NCBI RefSeq assembly: GCF_021654575.1
Contig: NZ_AP024488.1
Coordinates: 1,178,001 to 1,242,000, forward strand
Origin: Desulfoluna limicola
Lineage (GTDB): Bacteria > Desulfobacterota > Desulfobacteria > Desulfobacterales > Desulfolunaceae
Direction: 5' to 3'
DNA: 64,000 nucleotides
Positions 63,006 through 64,000 of this stretch are shown in pieces. A program made the translations under genes and the position numbers. The notes under the pieces were generated by a model. The model had not been told where the DNA came from. It did not search any database and saw only the letters and a list, made by a program, of their open reading frames with translations. The stretch's first letter is position 1. Every line of letters starts with the position of its first letter.

Positions 63006-64000
63006 TTACTTTACGGGAACGATCCAGCCCAGGGGATCTTCAGATCGGCCGAACTGGATGTCCATGAGGTCGTTGAAGAGGCCGGAAGAGATGGGGCCTG
63101 CGCCGCCGTCACCCACGGTGATCTCTTTGTCGCCGAACTTGATCATGCCCACAGGGGAGATGACAGCAGCGGTGCCGGAGCCGAAGACCTCCTGGAGGCG
63201 ACCCTCTTCATGGGCCTTGAACACCTCGTCAATGGAGATGCGCTTTTCGGAGACCTTTTTGCCCTGGTGGCGGGCCAGCTTGATGACAGAATCACGGGTG
63301 ATGCCCGCCAGGATGCTGCCGTTGAGCTCCGGGGTGACGATCTCGTCATCGATGACAAAGAAGATGTTCATGGAGCCCACCTCTTCGACGTATTTGCGCT
63401 CAACCCCGTCAAGCCAGAGAACCTGGGTGTACCCTTCGGCCTGGGCAATCTCGGTGGCGTAGAGGCTGGCCGCGTAGTTGGCGGCAGTCTTGGCTGCGCC
63501 CAGGCCGCCACGGACGGCGCGGACGTGCTCGGGGGAGACCCAGATCTTCACCGGGTTGAAGCCCTCGGGATAGTAGGCCCCTACGGGGGAGAGAATGATC
63601 ATGAATCGATGGGTGGGGGACGACTTCAGGCCGATGTAGGGGTCTGTGGCGATGATGAAGGGCCGCACATAGAGAGAGGTACCGGGGGCTGAAGGGATCC
63701 ATCCCTTCTCCATCTCAAGGAGGGTCTCCAGGCCCTTCATGCAATCATCAACATCAATGTTGGGGATGCAGAGGGCTTCAGCGGAGCGGTTCAGGCGCTC
63801 GAAGTTGTCTCTGGGGCGGAAGAGCTGGGCAGATCCGTCTTCTTTTTTGTAAACCTTGAGGCCTTCGAAGATGGTCTGGCCGTAATGAAGCACCATGGTG
63901 GCAGGGCTCACTTCAAAGGGGCCGTAGGGGACAATGCGGGCGTCATGCCAGCCAATGCCTTTGGTGTAGTCCATGATGAACATGTGGTCGGTGAAGATGG
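63006..64000 (-). CDS. ilvE: Branched-chain amino acid aminotransferase (5' end outside window)
   Basis: A class IV, PLP-dependent aminotransferase. The frame stays open to base 64000, reading IFTDHMFIMDYTKG before the first in-window ATG, just as full-length IlvE does, so roughly 30 N-terminal residues lie beyond the edge. Visible motifs are VSPATMVLHYGQTIFEGLK, RPRDNFERLN, the PLP lysine in AKTAANYAASLYA (K in GLGAAKTAANY) and the late FGSGTAAVISPVG. It makes or breaks down leucine, isoleucine and valine with 2-oxoglutarate. Transcribed alone with a good terminator. Confidence 0.93.
   Translation of the reverse strand, partial: IFTDHMFIMDYTKGIGWHDARIVPYGPFEVSPATMVLHYGQTIFEGLKVYKKEDGSAQLFRPRDNFERLNRSAEALCIPNIDVDDCMKGLETLLEMEKGWIPSAPGTSLYVRPFIIATDPYIGLKSSPTHRFMIILSPVGAYYPEGFNPVKIWVSPEHVRAVRGGLGAAKTAANYAASLYATEIAQAEGYTQVLWLDGVERKYVEEVGSMNIFFVIDDEIVTPELNGSILAGITRDSVIKLARHQGKKVSEKRISIDEVFKAHEEGRLQEVFGSGTAAVISPVGMIKFGDKEITVGDGGAGPISSGLFNDLMDIQFGRSEDPLGWIVPVK

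Overview
The window looks like a chromosomal segment of a GC-rich, Gram-negative anaerobe, most likely a sulfate-reducing member of the Desulfobacterota (Desulfobacterales, Desulfoluna-like). This is inferred from gene content: flavodoxin/ferredoxin EFR1 protein, old-yellow-enzyme reductase, split aconitase X, sigma-54 activators, a TauE-type exporter with cytidylate-kinase-like partners, a CHASE2 cyclase, and C-terminal surface-sorting features. No rRNA, tRNA or CRISPR array was seen, so the taxonomic call rests on gene style only.

Layout. 1-6.8 kb: a DUF58/MoxR pair, a small CbiX-type chelatase, a GAF-containing PTS enzyme I (PtsP) and a secreted transglutaminase-like protein. 7-17 kb: a beta-propeller-like lipoprotein broken at a G9 tract, an AraC regulator, an EamA exporter, a frameshifted csaA, an amidohydrolase, an old-yellow-enzyme reductase, and a methyltransferase that appears fused to a SlyD-like domain. 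17-34 kb: a small lipoprotein, a four-PAS sigma-54 activator, a secreted M28-like peptidase, a second transglutaminase-like protein, the AcnX large/small pair, a MarR regulator with an EFR1 flavodoxin-ferredoxin, a 3-hydroxybutyryl-CoA dehydrogenase, membrane proteins, a VOC protein and a lipoprotein beta-carbonic anhydrase. 34-45 kb: a rhodanese, a decayed mgtC, a giant beta-helix surface protein beside an S74-chaperone protein, and the remnant of an IS91-like element with an accessory tyrosine recombinase.

45-55 kb: an AGCS symporter, then a coherent minus-strand unit. A sensor kinase and a sigma-54 response regulator (ATGA overlap) sit upstream of a USP-like membrane protein, a TauE exporter and two cytidylate-kinase-like paralogues. 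Between regulator and target genes lie a good sigma-54 -24/-12 promoter and two GTTGCA-N3-TGCAAC palindromes.

55-63 kb: a minus-strand cluster that I read as a type XI (Slam/DUF560-like) secretion locus. It has an outer-membrane TPR/beta-barrel protein, a secreted FecR-domain protein whose C-terminus looks like the TbpB barrel of Slam cargo, a CHASE2 nucleotide cyclase starting 4 bp after it, and an arrestin-like membrane protein. I consider this the best candidate for an undescribed system. The window ends inside ilvE.

The whole window is peppered with about sixteen copies or fragments of one dispersed non-coding element. Full copies are about 213 bp, have GTAACTATTCAGCT-type terminal inverted repeats and contain nested GC-rich hairpins. 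A second, shorter family shares its core. Together they fill most of the long intergenic gaps, split the moxR/DUF58 pair, and in one case supply the C-terminal codons of a transporter gene.
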